From positions 806,001-870,000 of the forward strand of contig JADQCE010000001.1 in NCBI GenBank assembly GCA_016278265.1: 64,000 bases of DNA, given 5' to 3'. The notes under the pieces were generated by a model. The model saw only the letters and a list, made by a program, of their open reading frames with translations, did no database searches and had not been told where the DNA came from. Positions 37,361-45,677 of the stretch are shown here, in pieces. This DNA comes from Halothiobacillus sp. Lineage in GTDB: Bacteria; Pseudomonadota; Gammaproteobacteria; Halothiobacillales; Halothiobacillaceae. The position numbers were made by a program, and so were the translations under genes. The stretch's first letter is position 1. The number at the start of each line of letters is the position of its first letter.

Positions 37361-38401
37361 ATGGAATACCGACGACTGGGCAACAGTGACCTCAAGGTAA
37401 GCGAGATCTGTCTCGGCACCATGACCTTTGGCGAGCAGAACACGGAGGCCGAGGCCCACGAGCAGCTCGACCATGCGGTCGCTTCGGGGATCAACTTCAT
37501 CGATACCGCCGAGATGTATCCGGTGCCCCCACGCGCCGAGACCCAGGGGCGGACGGAACAGCACGTCGGTTCCTGGCTGCGCAAGCAACGGCGCGACGAA
37601 CTGATCATTGCCACCAAGATTACCGGGGCAGGGCGCTCCAGTCTCAACCACGTGCGTGGCGGTCCCCGCGTGACACGCGAGCAGGTCCGGCAGGCCATCG
37701 ATGACAGCCTGCAGCGGCTGCAGACGGACTACGTCGATCTTTACCAGATTCATTGGCCGGATCGGTACGTGCCGAAGTTCGGCCAGGTCTATTACGATCC
37801 CGATGAACGTTGGGAGAGCGAATCGATTGATGACCAGTTGCGGGCACTGGGTGAACAGGTCGAGGCTGGCAAGGTCCGGTACCTGGGATTGTCGAACGAG
37901 ACGCCTTATGGCGTGATGGCCTTCGTCGAGGCGGCACGGCGGCATGGTTTGCCCGTGGTCACTTCGGTGCAGAACGCCTACCACCTGATGAACCGCAGCT
38001 TCGAGACCGGGGGCCTGGCCGAGGTCTGCAACGAGATGGACGTGGCGTTGTTGCCCTACAGTCCGCTGGCATTTGGCCATCTGACCGGCAAGTACCTGGA
38101 CGATCAGTCCGCCCCGGGGCGGATCACGCGCTTCCCGGATTTCGGCCAGCGTTACGAAAAGCCCAACGCCGCCGCGGCGACGCGTGCCTACGTCGATCTG
38201 GCCCGCGAGCACGGGCTGTCACCGGCACAGATGGCAATTGCCTTCACCCTGCGTCGGCCCGAAGTGGCCGCGACCATCATCGGTGCGACGACGATGCGCC
38301 AACTGGAGGAGAACATTGGTGCGGCCGATGTTTCACTCTCGTCGGAAATGCTGGATGCGATCGACGTGATCGATGCCCGCTATCCGAACCCCACGGTCTG
38401 A
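37361..38401 (+). CDS. Aldo/keto reductase (Tas-like)
   Basis: 346 residues, an NADPH-dependent (beta/alpha)8 enzyme. It begins MEYRRLGNSDLKVSEICLGTMTFG and has the catalytic Asp-Tyr pair in NFIDTAEMYPVPP, a Lys in LIIATKITG and a His in YQIHWPDR. SNETPYGVMAF and PYSPLAFGHLTGKY follow. The length and the TQGRTEQHVGSWL stretch match the Tas group of E. coli. The physiological substrate is unknown. GGAG lies 5 bases before ATG 37361; ATG 37358 is too close to it. It is followed 12 bases later by gabD. Confidence 0.9.
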   Translation: MEYRRLGNSDLKVSEICLGTMTFGEQNTEAEAHEQLDHAVASGINFIDTAEMYPVPPRAETQGRTEQHVGSWLRKQRRDELIIATKITGAGRSSLNHVRGGPRVTREQVRQAIDDSLQRLQTDYVDLYQIHWPDRYVPKFGQVYYDPDERWESESIDDQLRALGEQVEAGKVRYLGLSNETPYGVMAFVEAARRHGLPVVTSVQNAYHLMNRSFETGGLAEVCNEMDVALLPYSPLAFGHLTGKYLDDQSAPGRITRFPDFGQRYEKPNAAAATRAYVDLAREHGLSPAQMAIAFTLRRPEVAATIIGATTMRQLEENIGAADVSLSSEMLDAIDVIDARYPNPTV

Positions 38402-38413
38402 AGGGAGAGTCGC

Positions 38414-39877
38414 ATGAGCGAGGATCTGATCGCATCGATCGGCAGCAGTCCATTGTTCCGCGAGGCCTGTTTTATCGACGGGCAGTGGGTTTCGCCCGAA
38501 GATGTGGAACGTCAGGCAGTGACCAATCCGGCCAATGGTGCACCGATTGGCGCAGTCCCGCGGTTGGGGCGCGACCATACCCGGCAAGCGATCGAGGCGG
38601 CCAACCGAGGCTGGCCGGCGTGGCGAAATCTGACGGCCGAGGCGCGGGGGGCGATCCTGTACCGTTGGTACGAATTGATGCTCGAGCACGAACAGGCCCT
38701 GGCGCGAATCATGACGATCGAGCAGGGCAAGCCGCTGGCCGAATCGGCCGGCGAGATCCGCTACGCGGCCTCGTTTCTCAAGTGGTTCGCGGAAGAGGCC
38801 CGGCGTGCCTATGGTCGGACCATCCCGCCGGCCAACACGGGGCAGAAAATCGTGGTGATGCGCCAACCGATCGGCGTTTGTGCGGCGATCACGCCATGGA
38901 ACTTCCCTTCCTCGATGATCACCCGCAAGGCTGCCGCGGCGCTCGCGGCCGGTTGCCCGATCGTGGTCAAGCCGGCCAGCGCCACGCCGTTTTCGGCACT
39001 GGCATTGGCGGTGCTCTCGGAAGAGGCAGGGGTGCCGGCCGGGGTGTTCAACGTGTTGACCGGTTCGGCCCGCGAGATTGCAACCGAGATGACGGCCAAC
39101 CCGACCGTGCGCAAGATTTCGTTCACGGGGTCGACCGAGGTGGGTAGCACCCTGATGCGCCAGGCTGCCGGGAACGTGCAGAAGATTTCCCTGGAACTGG
39201 GGGGCAACGCACCGTTCATCGTCTTCGACGATGCCGATCTCGACGCCGCCGTGGAGGGCGCGATTGCCGCCAAATTCCGTAACACCGGCCAGACCTGTGT
39301 GTGCGTCAACCGCTTCTACGTTCAGGACGGGGTATACGACGCGTTCGTCGGCCGGCTCAAGGACCGCATCGAGGGCCTGCAGCTGGGTGACGGCATGCAC
39401 CCGGATTCCGACGTAACCCCGCTGATCGACAAGGCTGCCGCCGACAAGGTGTTGGCGCAGGTCGAGGATGCTACCGGGCAGGGCGCCACGCTGATCACCG
39501 GAGGGCGGCGCGATCCGCGTGGCGAGAATTACGTGCTGCCGACGTTGCTGACGGAAGTTCGCCAATCGATGCAAGTAATGCACGAGGAGACCTTCGGCCC
39601 GCTGGTGGCCGTGTCACGCTTTACCGACGAATCCCAGGCGATCGAGATGGCCAACGACACGCCCTTTGGTTTGGCGGCGTATTTCTACAGCGAGAACGTG
39701 CACCGGGTCTGGCGGGTCGCCGAGGCCATCGAGGCGGGCATGATTGGGATCAACTCGGGACTTGTGTCCAACGCCGCCGCCCCCTTTGGTGGCGTCAAGG
39801 CGTCGGGCCTGGGTCGAGAGGGGGCGACTGAGGGGTTGGACGAGTACCTGGAGACCAAATACCTGCTGATGGGCTGA
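38414..39877 (+). CDS. gabD: Succinate-semialdehyde dehydrogenase (NADP+)-like aldehyde dehydrogenase
   Basis: 487 residues. Aldehyde dehydrogenase motifs: TPWNFPSSMITRKAAAAL near 160, FTGSTEVG near 237, catalytic Glu in LELGGNAPF near 262 and catalytic Cys in FRNTGQTCVCVNRF near 296. It ends PFGGVKASGLGREG. The C-V-C pair with Cys spacing of two is typical of GabD, which oxidises succinate semialdehyde to succinate. Probably co-transcribed with the aldo/keto reductase, 12 bases upstream. No gabT is in the window. Confidence 0.9.
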   Translation: MSEDLIASIGSSPLFREACFIDGQWVSPEDVERQAVTNPANGAPIGAVPRLGRDHTRQAIEAANRGWPAWRNLTAEARGAILYRWYELMLEHEQALARIMTIEQGKPLAESAGEIRYAASFLKWFAEEARRAYGRTIPPANTGQKIVVMRQPIGVCAAITPWNFPSSMITRKAAAALAAGCPIVVKPASATPFSALALAVLSEEAGVPAGVFNVLTGSAREIATEMTANPTVRKISFTGSTEVGSTLMRQAAGNVQKISLELGGNAPFIVFDDADLDAAVEGAIAAKFRNTGQTCVCVNRFYVQDGVYDAFVGRLKDRIEGLQLGDGMHPDSDVTPLIDKAAADKVLAQVEDATGQGATLITGGRRDPRGENYVLPTLLTEVRQSMQVMHEETFGPLVAVSRFTDESQAIEMANDTPFGLAAYFYSENVHRVWRVAEAIEAGMIGINSGLVSNAAAPFGGVKASGLGREGATEGLDEYLETKYLLMG

Positions 39878-39953
39878 GGTCGTTGATTTCGTTGTCGGAT
39901 TGCTTCGGCGTCGAGTCAGGTCGGGAGTACTCGGATCGTCTATTGGGGCAGGT

Positions 39954-40613
39954 TTATGCCATGGCGTTGAGGTTCGATCCGGCGGCCGCTTGGTCGGCCG
40001 TACGTCGATAGGCGGTGGCCGCGTCGCCGGACTCGGTGCTCGCGGATGAGCGGTCATCGTCGCCTTTGGCATCGGCCCCAGTACGTGGCTCGGCCTGGGC
40101 ACGGTTACGTTCGGCCGTGGCCTGCGCAGCCACGGCGAGGTCGGTGGGTGAGGGCTTGGCCGGGGCCAGCGCCGCGCGGATGACCTGCGCCATCTTGTCC
40201 GCGGTGGCGCGCGGATCGTCCGGGACGGACGTGGTGTCGATCTGGACATCACCGCCAATCGCGTAGCGTTTCCCGTCCGGTCCCTGTTGGTAGTCGTAGG
40301 AGCCACTGCGCACGAGATCGCCACCGGCGGCGCGATGGGCGCTCTCATGGGCACGCACCTCACGATCGCGGACCTTGAGGTCGGTGAGCATGCGTTGCTC
40401 TTCGATCGAGGCCGCGTCGGTCGCCGCGGGCGATCGCCCAGACCGCTCCTCTTCGCTTGTCTCACGCGTCCCGGAACGGACTTCGGTGGCTGCCGTTGGG
40501 GCGTGTTGCCGGGAGGCTGGCCCCATGTCGGCTGCCACCACAGCAGCCGTCCCGCCCGGCACGAAGGGCGGGGCAGGAGGCAGGCTGGACAAGGAAACAG
40601 CGATGGTCGTCAT
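39954..40613 (-). CDS. SprA-related putative metallopeptidase
   Basis: 219 residues. A low-complexity N-terminus (1-75) leads to LKVRDREVRAHESAHRAAGGDL, whose HESAH at 89-93 is an HEXXH-type zinc motif, then SYDYQQGPDGKRYAIGGDVQID. This is the pattern of the SprA-related putative metalloprotease family (PF12118). The C-terminal 70 residues are Ala-rich and charged. No signal peptide. The role is unknown. ATG 40613 gives the natural start; the frame is open much further upstream but there it lies antisense to the YqjD-like genes and is not homologous to anything. Confidence 0.78.
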   Translation of the reverse strand: MTTIAVSLSSLPPAPPFVPGGTAAVVAADMGPASRQHAPTAATEVRSGTRETSEEERSGRSPAATDAASIEEQRMLTDLKVRDREVRAHESAHRAAGGDLVRSGSYDYQQGPDGKRYAIGGDVQIDTTSVPDDPRATADKMAQVIRAALAPAKPSPTDLAVAAQATAERNRAQAEPRTGADAKGDDDRSSASTESGDAATAYRRTADQAAAGSNLNAMA

Positions 40614-40862
40614 GGGCGGCGCAGGAGTCTCTATTGAGATCAACTGGTTATATCGCCTTTTTCGCTGATCTGCAATGTTTGATTGCGGCGACGGTTCGTG
40701 GTGGTCTCGCGCAGGCGAACGGTTCCCTGGGAGGCAACGGAACCACGTGATGCGCGCATTGTCTTTTAATTGGGCCGAGGTGAGCGCGGCTTGGATTCGT
40801 ACCAATGGACAACTACGCTCTGTGGTAGACGTTTCTATTTTTTCATCATGAGGATTACGGAC

Positions 40863-41204
40863 ATGGCACAGGCACCACAGAAAGACAGCAACGCCGAACT
40901 GGAAGCGGTCAAGGCCGACCTGGCCCAGTTGCGTGGCGACATGGGCGACCTGCTCAAGGCCGTCAAGGAACAGGGTGAGTCCCGTGTGCGGCAAGGCGCC
41001 GACAGAGCGCGGCATGAAGTGAAGGACGCCTTCGATGAAGGACTGGACACACTGAATCGGGGTTATGAGCATGCGCGCCAGTACGGCGATAAGCGCGTTG
41101 AGGAGGCCGAGCAACTGGTCGGTCGCCACCCATTGACCTCGGTGGTCGCCGCTTTCGGTGTCGGGTTTGTCATCGCCAAGCTGATTGACGGAGGCCGACA
41201 CTGA
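40863..41204 (+). CDS. YqjD/ElaB-like DUF883 ribosome-associated membrane protein
   Basis: 113 residues. A coiled-coil-forming charged helix (about 8-90) contains ELEAVKADLAQLRGDMGDL and RVEEAEQLV, and a C-terminal membrane segment has HPLTSVVAAFGVGFVIAKLI. This is the DUF883 layout; in E. coli the relatives YqjD, ElaB and YgaM tether ribosomes to the inner membrane in stationary phase. ATG 40863 is preceded by AGGA; ATG 40848 is the alternative. First gene of a yqjD-yqjE-like set. Confidence 0.85.
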   Translation: MAQAPQKDSNAELEAVKADLAQLRGDMGDLLKAVKEQGESRVRQGADRARHEVKDAFDEGLDTLNRGYEHARQYGDKRVEEAEQLVGRHPLTSVVAAFGVGFVIAKLIDGGRH

Positions 41205-41476
41205 AAGCACTGACCGATTACGTCCTCGCCTTGACCAATCTGGTCGAGGCCGAGGGTCGCGTGCTTCGCCAGCAAGTCGGTCGCGTTGCGATGGCCGTCG
41301 TGTTGCTGGGTGTCGTTGGGCTGCTGGCGCTGACCGCGGTTGGGTTGGCGCTCGCTGCGATATACCACTGGGTCGCCCCATTCTGGGGAGCCGCCGGTGG
41401 TTTTGCCGTGATCGCGTCCCTGAGCCTGGCGGTGGCTGCCTTGTTGGGTTATTGGGCCTATCGGTGGCTGCGGTGA
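41201..41476 (+). CDS. YqjE-like phage-holin-family (DUF1469-type) membrane protein, probable CTG start
   Basis: 91 residues if started at CTG 41201: an amphipathic N-terminus LTDYVLALTNLVEAEGRVLRQ, then two membrane helices (about 29-49 and 58-78). It is the usual partner downstream of DUF883 genes (YqjE in E. coli). A GGAGG at 41190-41194 sits 6 bases before CTG 41201, which also overlaps the previous stop (CTGA) in the same way other genes here overlap (ATGA, GTGA). The next candidate, TTG 41231, has no ribosome binding site and would cut off the conserved N-terminal helix. The CTG start is inference. Confidence 0.75.
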   Translation: MKALTDYVLALTNLVEAEGRVLRQQVGRVAMAVVLLGVVGLLALTAVGLALAAIYHWVAPFWGAAGGFAVIASLSLAVAALLGYWAYRWLR

Positions 41477-41808
41477 CTTCCGAGGCGTGGCGGCTAGAAC
41501 AGCGCGCTCGTCGGCCCCGGGCGCAAGCGGTCTCGGTAACTTGGCGCGACGTATCTCCCTCACAGGACCTGCAACAGGCCAAATTGGCGTTGCAAGACAG
41601 CAGCCGACGGCTGCAAGGCGATGCCGAGGTGATTTGGCTCCCGGTTGCGGCCGGCATGCAGGAGCATCCCTGGAGAACGCTCGGCATGGTCGTGGCGGCC
41701 GGCGCGGCCTTTGGCTGGGTCGATGATGCTACGCACGGCGCGCTTAGCCGCCTGACCTGGCGCGCCCTGCGAACCCGAATTCTCGCGAGTGGTCTCAGGT
41801 TGCCGTAA
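41473..41808 (+). CDS. YqjK-like small protein
   Basis: 111 residues. A basic N-terminal helix (WRLEQRARRPRAQAV), a central helix with SPSQDLQQAKLALQDSSRRLQ, and one weak hydrophobic segment near the C-terminus (HPWRTLGMVVAAGAAFGWVD). By position (third after DUF883 and YqjE genes) it matches the yqjK slot of E. coli, but I see no clear sequence signature. GTG 41473 overlaps the preceding stop (GTGA); GTG 41464 is possible. Confidence 0.6.
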   Translation: MTSEAWRLEQRARRPRAQAVSVTWRDVSPSQDLQQAKLALQDSSRRLQGDAEVIWLPVAAGMQEHPWRTLGMVVAAGAAFGWVDDATHGALSRLTWRALRTRILASGLRLP

Positions 41809-41844
41809 CCACGCCATTACGACGGGCCATCACGAGGTATGTCG

Positions 41845-42480
41845 ATGCGGCAGGATGAAGACCGACCGCAACCGGGTCAGGTAGTGGCAGTCAACGAGGC
41901 GCCGCGCAACCTGGGCGACCTCTTGCAGCGGATCGCCGAGGCGGCATCCGGCCGGAACGAGGTGTATTTCTCCACGATTATGGACGCACTGGGTACCCGT
42001 TCGTTCGGCCCGGTGCTTCTCTTGATTGGCGTGATCCTGGTTTCACCCCTGAGTGGGCTGCCGGGCATGCCGACCCTCATGGGGGTGGGGCTGGCGCTGA
42101 TCTCGTTGCAATTGCTCATGGGGCGCGAGGCGTTTTGGTTGCCTGGCTGGTTGCTGAATCGGAACGTGCCCGGAAAACGCCTGCAACGGGCCTTGCGATG
42201 GCTGGATCGCCCCGCGCGTTTCATCGACTGGTGGCTGCGGCCCCGACTGTCCATGTTGGCCTCCGACCGTGGTGCGATTGTCATTGCCGTGGTCTGCCTG
42301 CTGTTGGCTCTGGCCATGCCGGTGATGGAACTGGTGCCGTTCTCGGCAACAGCCGCGGGGCTTGCCGTCGTTTGCTTCGGGCTGGCGCTGGTAGCCATCG
42401 ATGGCCTGTTCGTTTTGCTGGGATTGTTCTACCTGCTTGCCGTCGCCTCGTTGGCCATAACCGGGCTGTTAGCGACTTGA
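41845..42480 (+). CDS. ExoD-family membrane protein (first copy)
   Basis: 211 residues from ATG 41845, or 213 from ATG 41839; CGAGG at about 41832-41836 suits the later start better. The ExoD signature is clear: NLGDLLQRIAEAA, MDALGTRSFGPVLLLIGVILVSPLSGLPGMPTLMG, LQLLMGREAFWLPGWLL, then two C-terminal membrane helices with PVMELVPFSATAAGLAV. ExoD influences exopolysaccharide production in rhizobia but its biochemistry is unknown. A second copy of identical length lies at 45042-45677 on the other side of the decarboxylase. Confidence 0.88.
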   Translation: MRQDEDRPQPGQVVAVNEAPRNLGDLLQRIAEAASGRNEVYFSTIMDALGTRSFGPVLLLIGVILVSPLSGLPGMPTLMGVGLALISLQLLMGREAFWLPGWLLNRNVPGKRLQRALRWLDRPARFIDWWLRPRLSMLASDRGAIVIAVVCLLLALAMPVMELVPFSATAAGLAVVCFGLALVAIDGLFVLLGLFYLLAVASLAITGLLAT

Positions 42481-42514
42481 GGTGGCTACTCACCCGACTC
42501 GCCAATCCCTCGAG

Positions 42515-44776
42515 TCAGTCGTCCCGCACGCAGTCGATGAAGTAGCGCAGACCCTCTTCGGTTTCCGCGGCGACCAGCCCGTGCACATCGGTTTCGAACC
42601 CCGGCACCTGTTTATTGAAGTGGCGAACGAACTTCAGGTATTCGACGATGCGGGCATTGAAGCGCTCCCCTGGCACCAAGAGAGGGATCCCCGGCGGGTA
42701 GGGTGTCACCAATGAGGCGGTGATCCGTCCCTCCAATTCGTCGATGGGTACACGGTCGATCTGTTTTCTCGCCATCTTCGACCAGGCATCCGCCGGACGC
42801 ATCGCCGGCTGGATATCGGAGAGGTACATCTCCGTGGTCAGTTTGGCGACGTCGTGCTCGCGGTAGACCGCATGGAGTTTTTCGCAGAGATCGCGCAGGC
42901 CGACCCGCTCGTAGCGTGGGTGCTTGTTGACGAACTCGGGCATGATCCGCCACAGCGGCTGGTTGCGTTGATGCTCGTCCTTGAACTGCTGCAGGGCGGT
43001 CAGCAGCGTGTTCCAGCGGCCCTTGGTGATGCCGATGGTGAACATGATGAAAAAGCTGTAGAGGCCCGCCTTCTCCACTACCACGCCATGTTCGGCGAGA
43101 TAGCGCGTCACGATGGCCGCGGGGATGCCCCAGTCGTGGAAATCCCCGTCGACATCCAGCCCCGGGGTGATGATGGTCGCCTTGATCGGGTCGAGCATGT
43201 TGAACCCGGTCGGTACCTGACCGAAGCCGTGCCAGCGGTCGTCCTCGTGCAGCATCCAGTCGTCGCGCGTGCCGATGCCTTCCTCGGGGATAGAATCCGG
43301 TCCCCAGACCTTGAACCACCAGTCGTCGCCGTACTCGGCGTCCACCTTTTTCATGGCCCGCCGGAAGTCCATCGCCTCGAAGATCGACTCCTCGACCAGT
43401 GCGGTGCCGCCTGGTGGTTCCATCATCGAGGCCGCCACGTCGCAGGAAGCGATGATCGCGTACTGAGGCGAGGTTGAGGAGTGCATCAGGTAGGCCTCGT
43501 TGAAGACGTCCTGATCGAAACGCTCCTTCTTGCAGTCCTGCACCAGGACCTGGGATGCCTGCGACAGGCCCGCGAGGAGCTTGTGGGTCGATTGGGTCGA
43601 ATAGATCACCGAGTCTTCGCAGCGGCGCCGATCAGCGCCGATAGCGTGGTAGTCGCCGTAGAAGTCGTGGAAGGCCGCATGCGGCAGCCAGGCCTCGTCA
43701 AAGTGCAGGCACTCGACGAACCCATCGAGCTCGTCCTTGATTTCCTCGACGTTGTAGAGGATGCCGTCGTAAGTCGACTGGGTAATGGTCAGGATCTTGG
43801 GTTGCTGATCCTCGACCTGTCCGGCGAACGGGTGTTCGGCAATCTTCTTCTTGATGTTCTCTTTGGAGAACTCGCTGCGCGGAATCGGGCCGATAATGCC
43901 GTAGTGGTTGCGCGTCGGCATCAGGAAGACCGGGATCGCCCCGGTGAGGATGATCGCGTGCAGGATCGACTTGTGGCAGTTGCGGTCCACCACGACCACG
44001 TCACCCGGCGCGACGTTCGAATTCCACACCATGCGATTCGAGGTGGACGTGCCATTGGTGACGAAGAACAGGTGATCGGCGTTGAAGATGCGCGCGGCAT
44101 TGCGCTCCGAGGCGGCGACCGGCCCGGTGTGATCGAGCAGCTGACCCAGTTCCTCGACGGCATTGCAGACATCGGCGCGCAGCAGGTTTTCACCAAAGAA
44201 CTGGTGGAACATCTGCCCCACCGGACTCTTTAGGAACGCGACCCCTCCGGAGTGACCCGGGCAATGCCAGGAGTACGAGCCGTCGGCAGCGTAGCCGGTC
44301 AGGGCGCGGAAGAAGGGCGGGGCGAGCGAGTTGAGATAACTGCGCGCCTCACGGATGACGTGGCGAGCAACGAATTCGGGCGTGTCCTCGAACATGTGGA
44401 TGAAGCCGTGCAGCTCTTTCAACACGTCGTTGGGCAGGTGCCGGCTGGTACGCGTCTCGCCGTAGAGGAAGATCGGGATGTCCGCGTTGCGAAAGCGGAT
44501 CTCCTGGATGAAATTCCGGAGCTGGACGATGACCTCGAGCGACTCATCCACCGACGCATTGCCACCATGGAATTCCTCGTCATCGATCGAGATGACGAAT
44601 GCCGACACGCGTGCCTGTTGCTGCGCAAAAGCGGCCAGGTCCACGTAGCTGGTGACACCCAATACCTCCTCGCCCTCGGCACGGATCGCCTCGGCGAGCG
44701 AGCGGATGCCCAGGCCGGAAACGTTTTCGGAGCGAAAATCCTCGTCGATAATGACGATGGGAAAGCGGAAGATCAT
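42515..44776 (-). CDS. Arginine/lysine/ornithine decarboxylase (PLP, fold type I)
   Basis: 753 residues, the size of the inducible acid-stress decarboxylases. A wing/linker domain spans about 1-130. The PLP domain has HCPGHSGGVAF near 171, FFVTNGTSTSNRMV near 237, FDEAWLPHAAFHDFYGDYHA near 359 and the Schiff-base Lys399 in STQSTHKLLAGLSQASQ. A C-terminal domain follows from about 600. It decarboxylates a basic amino acid, consuming a proton. Arginine is the most likely substrate by size and relatives, but lysine cannot be ruled out, and no antiporter gene is adjacent. A strong hairpin lies in its leader. Confidence 0.85.
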   Translation of the reverse strand: MIFRFPIVIIDEDFRSENVSGLGIRSLAEAIRAEGEEVLGVTSYVDLAAFAQQQARVSAFVISIDDEEFHGGNASVDESLEVIVQLRNFIQEIRFRNADIPIFLYGETRTSRHLPNDVLKELHGFIHMFEDTPEFVARHVIREARSYLNSLAPPFFRALTGYAADGSYSWHCPGHSGGVAFLKSPVGQMFHQFFGENLLRADVCNAVEELGQLLDHTGPVAASERNAARIFNADHLFFVTNGTSTSNRMVWNSNVAPGDVVVVDRNCHKSILHAIILTGAIPVFLMPTRNHYGIIGPIPRSEFSKENIKKKIAEHPFAGQVEDQQPKILTITQSTYDGILYNVEEIKDELDGFVECLHFDEAWLPHAAFHDFYGDYHAIGADRRRCEDSVIYSTQSTHKLLAGLSQASQVLVQDCKKERFDQDVFNEAYLMHSSTSPQYAIIASCDVAASMMEPPGGTALVEESIFEAMDFRRAMKKVDAEYGDDWWFKVWGPDSIPEEGIGTRDDWMLHEDDRWHGFGQVPTGFNMLDPIKATIITPGLDVDGDFHDWGIPAAIVTRYLAEHGVVVEKAGLYSFFIMFTIGITKGRWNTLLTALQQFKDEHQRNQPLWRIMPEFVNKHPRYERVGLRDLCEKLHAVYREHDVAKLTTEMYLSDIQPAMRPADAWSKMARKQIDRVPIDELEGRITASLVTPYPPGIPLLVPGERFNARIVEYLKFVRHFNKQVPGFETDVHGLVAAETEEGLRYFIDCVRDD

Positions 44777-44867
44777 GGATGGTCAACCTCGGGATCCGCG
44801 GGTGGTCGTCTCGGCGAAACCAAAGCCCGTTCTTCGGGTCGGAAAACAATGGCGCGCCAATCGCAAA

Positions 44868-44888
44868 ACCCGGGGCTGGGCCCCGGGT
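44868..44888 (-). promoter_or_regulatory. Strong hairpin in the decarboxylase leader
   Basis: A perfect 9-bp GC-rich stem with a 3-base loop (ACCCGGGGC, TGG, GCCCCGGGT). Read leftward it is followed by a short TTTT and lies about 90 bases before the decarboxylase start. It could be a weak terminator or attenuator, or just a stable leader structure. No gene precedes it on that strand within the gap, so it is not a terminator of another gene. Confidence 0.5.
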
Positions 44889-44956
44889 GAAAAGATGGTA
44901 TCGAGTTTACAACAATTGCCCGCTGTCGCTGTGTCTTGCCGGTGTGATCGGCAGTC

Positions 44957-44984
44957 CGGCCATCCATGGTTTCCCGGATGGCCG
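44957..44984 (+). repeat. Inverted repeat upstream of the second ExoD gene
   Basis: CGGCCATCC at 44957-44965 and GGATGGCCG at 44976-44984 are perfect inverted 9-mers around a 10-base loop, between the divergent decarboxylase and ExoD genes. It may be an operator or a leader hairpin; nothing further supports either. Confidence 0.45.
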
Positions 44985-45041
44985 AGGCGCCATGAGAGTG
45001 GCAGGAAGCGTTCCCACGCGGTCCATAAAAGGTTAGGAACG

Positions 45042-45677
45042 ATGTCCAATCCATCTCAGCACGAATCGGAGGCAGGGGACACGGATATCGTGGCCAAGGA
45101 GCCCGAGGGACTTGTCGAGCTTTTGCAGTTGCTGGCCAATACTCACGAGGATGGCGACTCGATTCGGTTGCGCACGGTGCTGGATGTGATCGGCCGTCGA
45201 TCGTTCGGTCCGATGCTTTTGTTGGCCGGATTGGTGACAGTCGCGCCGCTGATCGGCGACATCCCGGGCGTGCCGACATTGATCGGCATATTCGTGTTTC
45301 TCATTGCGCTGCAGTTGCTGCTGGGCCGTGATCACTTCTGGTTGCCGGCGTTTTTGCTTCAACGGCAGATCCGGCAACAAACGCTGCACAAGGTGGTCGT
45401 CTGGATGATGCCCGCGGCGCGTTTCACGGACCGTTTCCTGCGTCCTCGATTGTCGTTCCTGATCAACGGCGGGGCACGCTACGGCGTGGCCGTCCTGGCC
45501 TTGCTGGTTTCCTTGCTCATGCCGATGATGGAGTTCATTCCGTTCTCGGCCAACGCCGCTGGGCTGACGCTGACCGTGTTCGGGCTCGCGCTGATCACCC
45601 GTGATGGTCTGCTCGCCCTGATCGCGTTCGGGCTGACCGGGCTCAGTGTGGGAGTAATCATTTGGGCGTTGTTATGA
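45042..45677 (+). CDS. ExoD-family membrane protein (second copy)
   Basis: 211 residues, the same length and layout as the copy at 41845. It has a hydrophilic N-terminus, VLDVIGRRSFGPMLLLAGLVTVAPLIGDIPGVPTLIG, LQLLLGRDHFWLPAFLLQRQI and a C-terminal MPMMEFIPFSANAAGLTLTVFGLALITRDG. AGGA is placed 5 bases before ATG 45042. It is transcribed away from the decarboxylase and ends convergently, overlapping the MFS gene end by 6 bases. Function as for ExoD is unknown. Confidence 0.87.
   Translation: MSNPSQHESEAGDTDIVAKEPEGLVELLQLLANTHEDGDSIRLRTVLDVIGRRSFGPMLLLAGLVTVAPLIGDIPGVPTLIGIFVFLIALQLLLGRDHFWLPAFLLQRQIRQQTLHKVVVWMMPAARFTDRFLRPRLSFLINGGARYGVAVLALLVSLLMPMMEFIPFSANAAGLTLTVFGLALITRDGLLALIAFGLTGLSVGVIIWALL

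Noticed and set aside
40614-41687. Long leftward frame continuing upstream of the SprA-like gene
   Set aside because: It lies antisense to the YqjD/YqjE-like genes, whose sequences are recognisable, and encodes nothing family-like.
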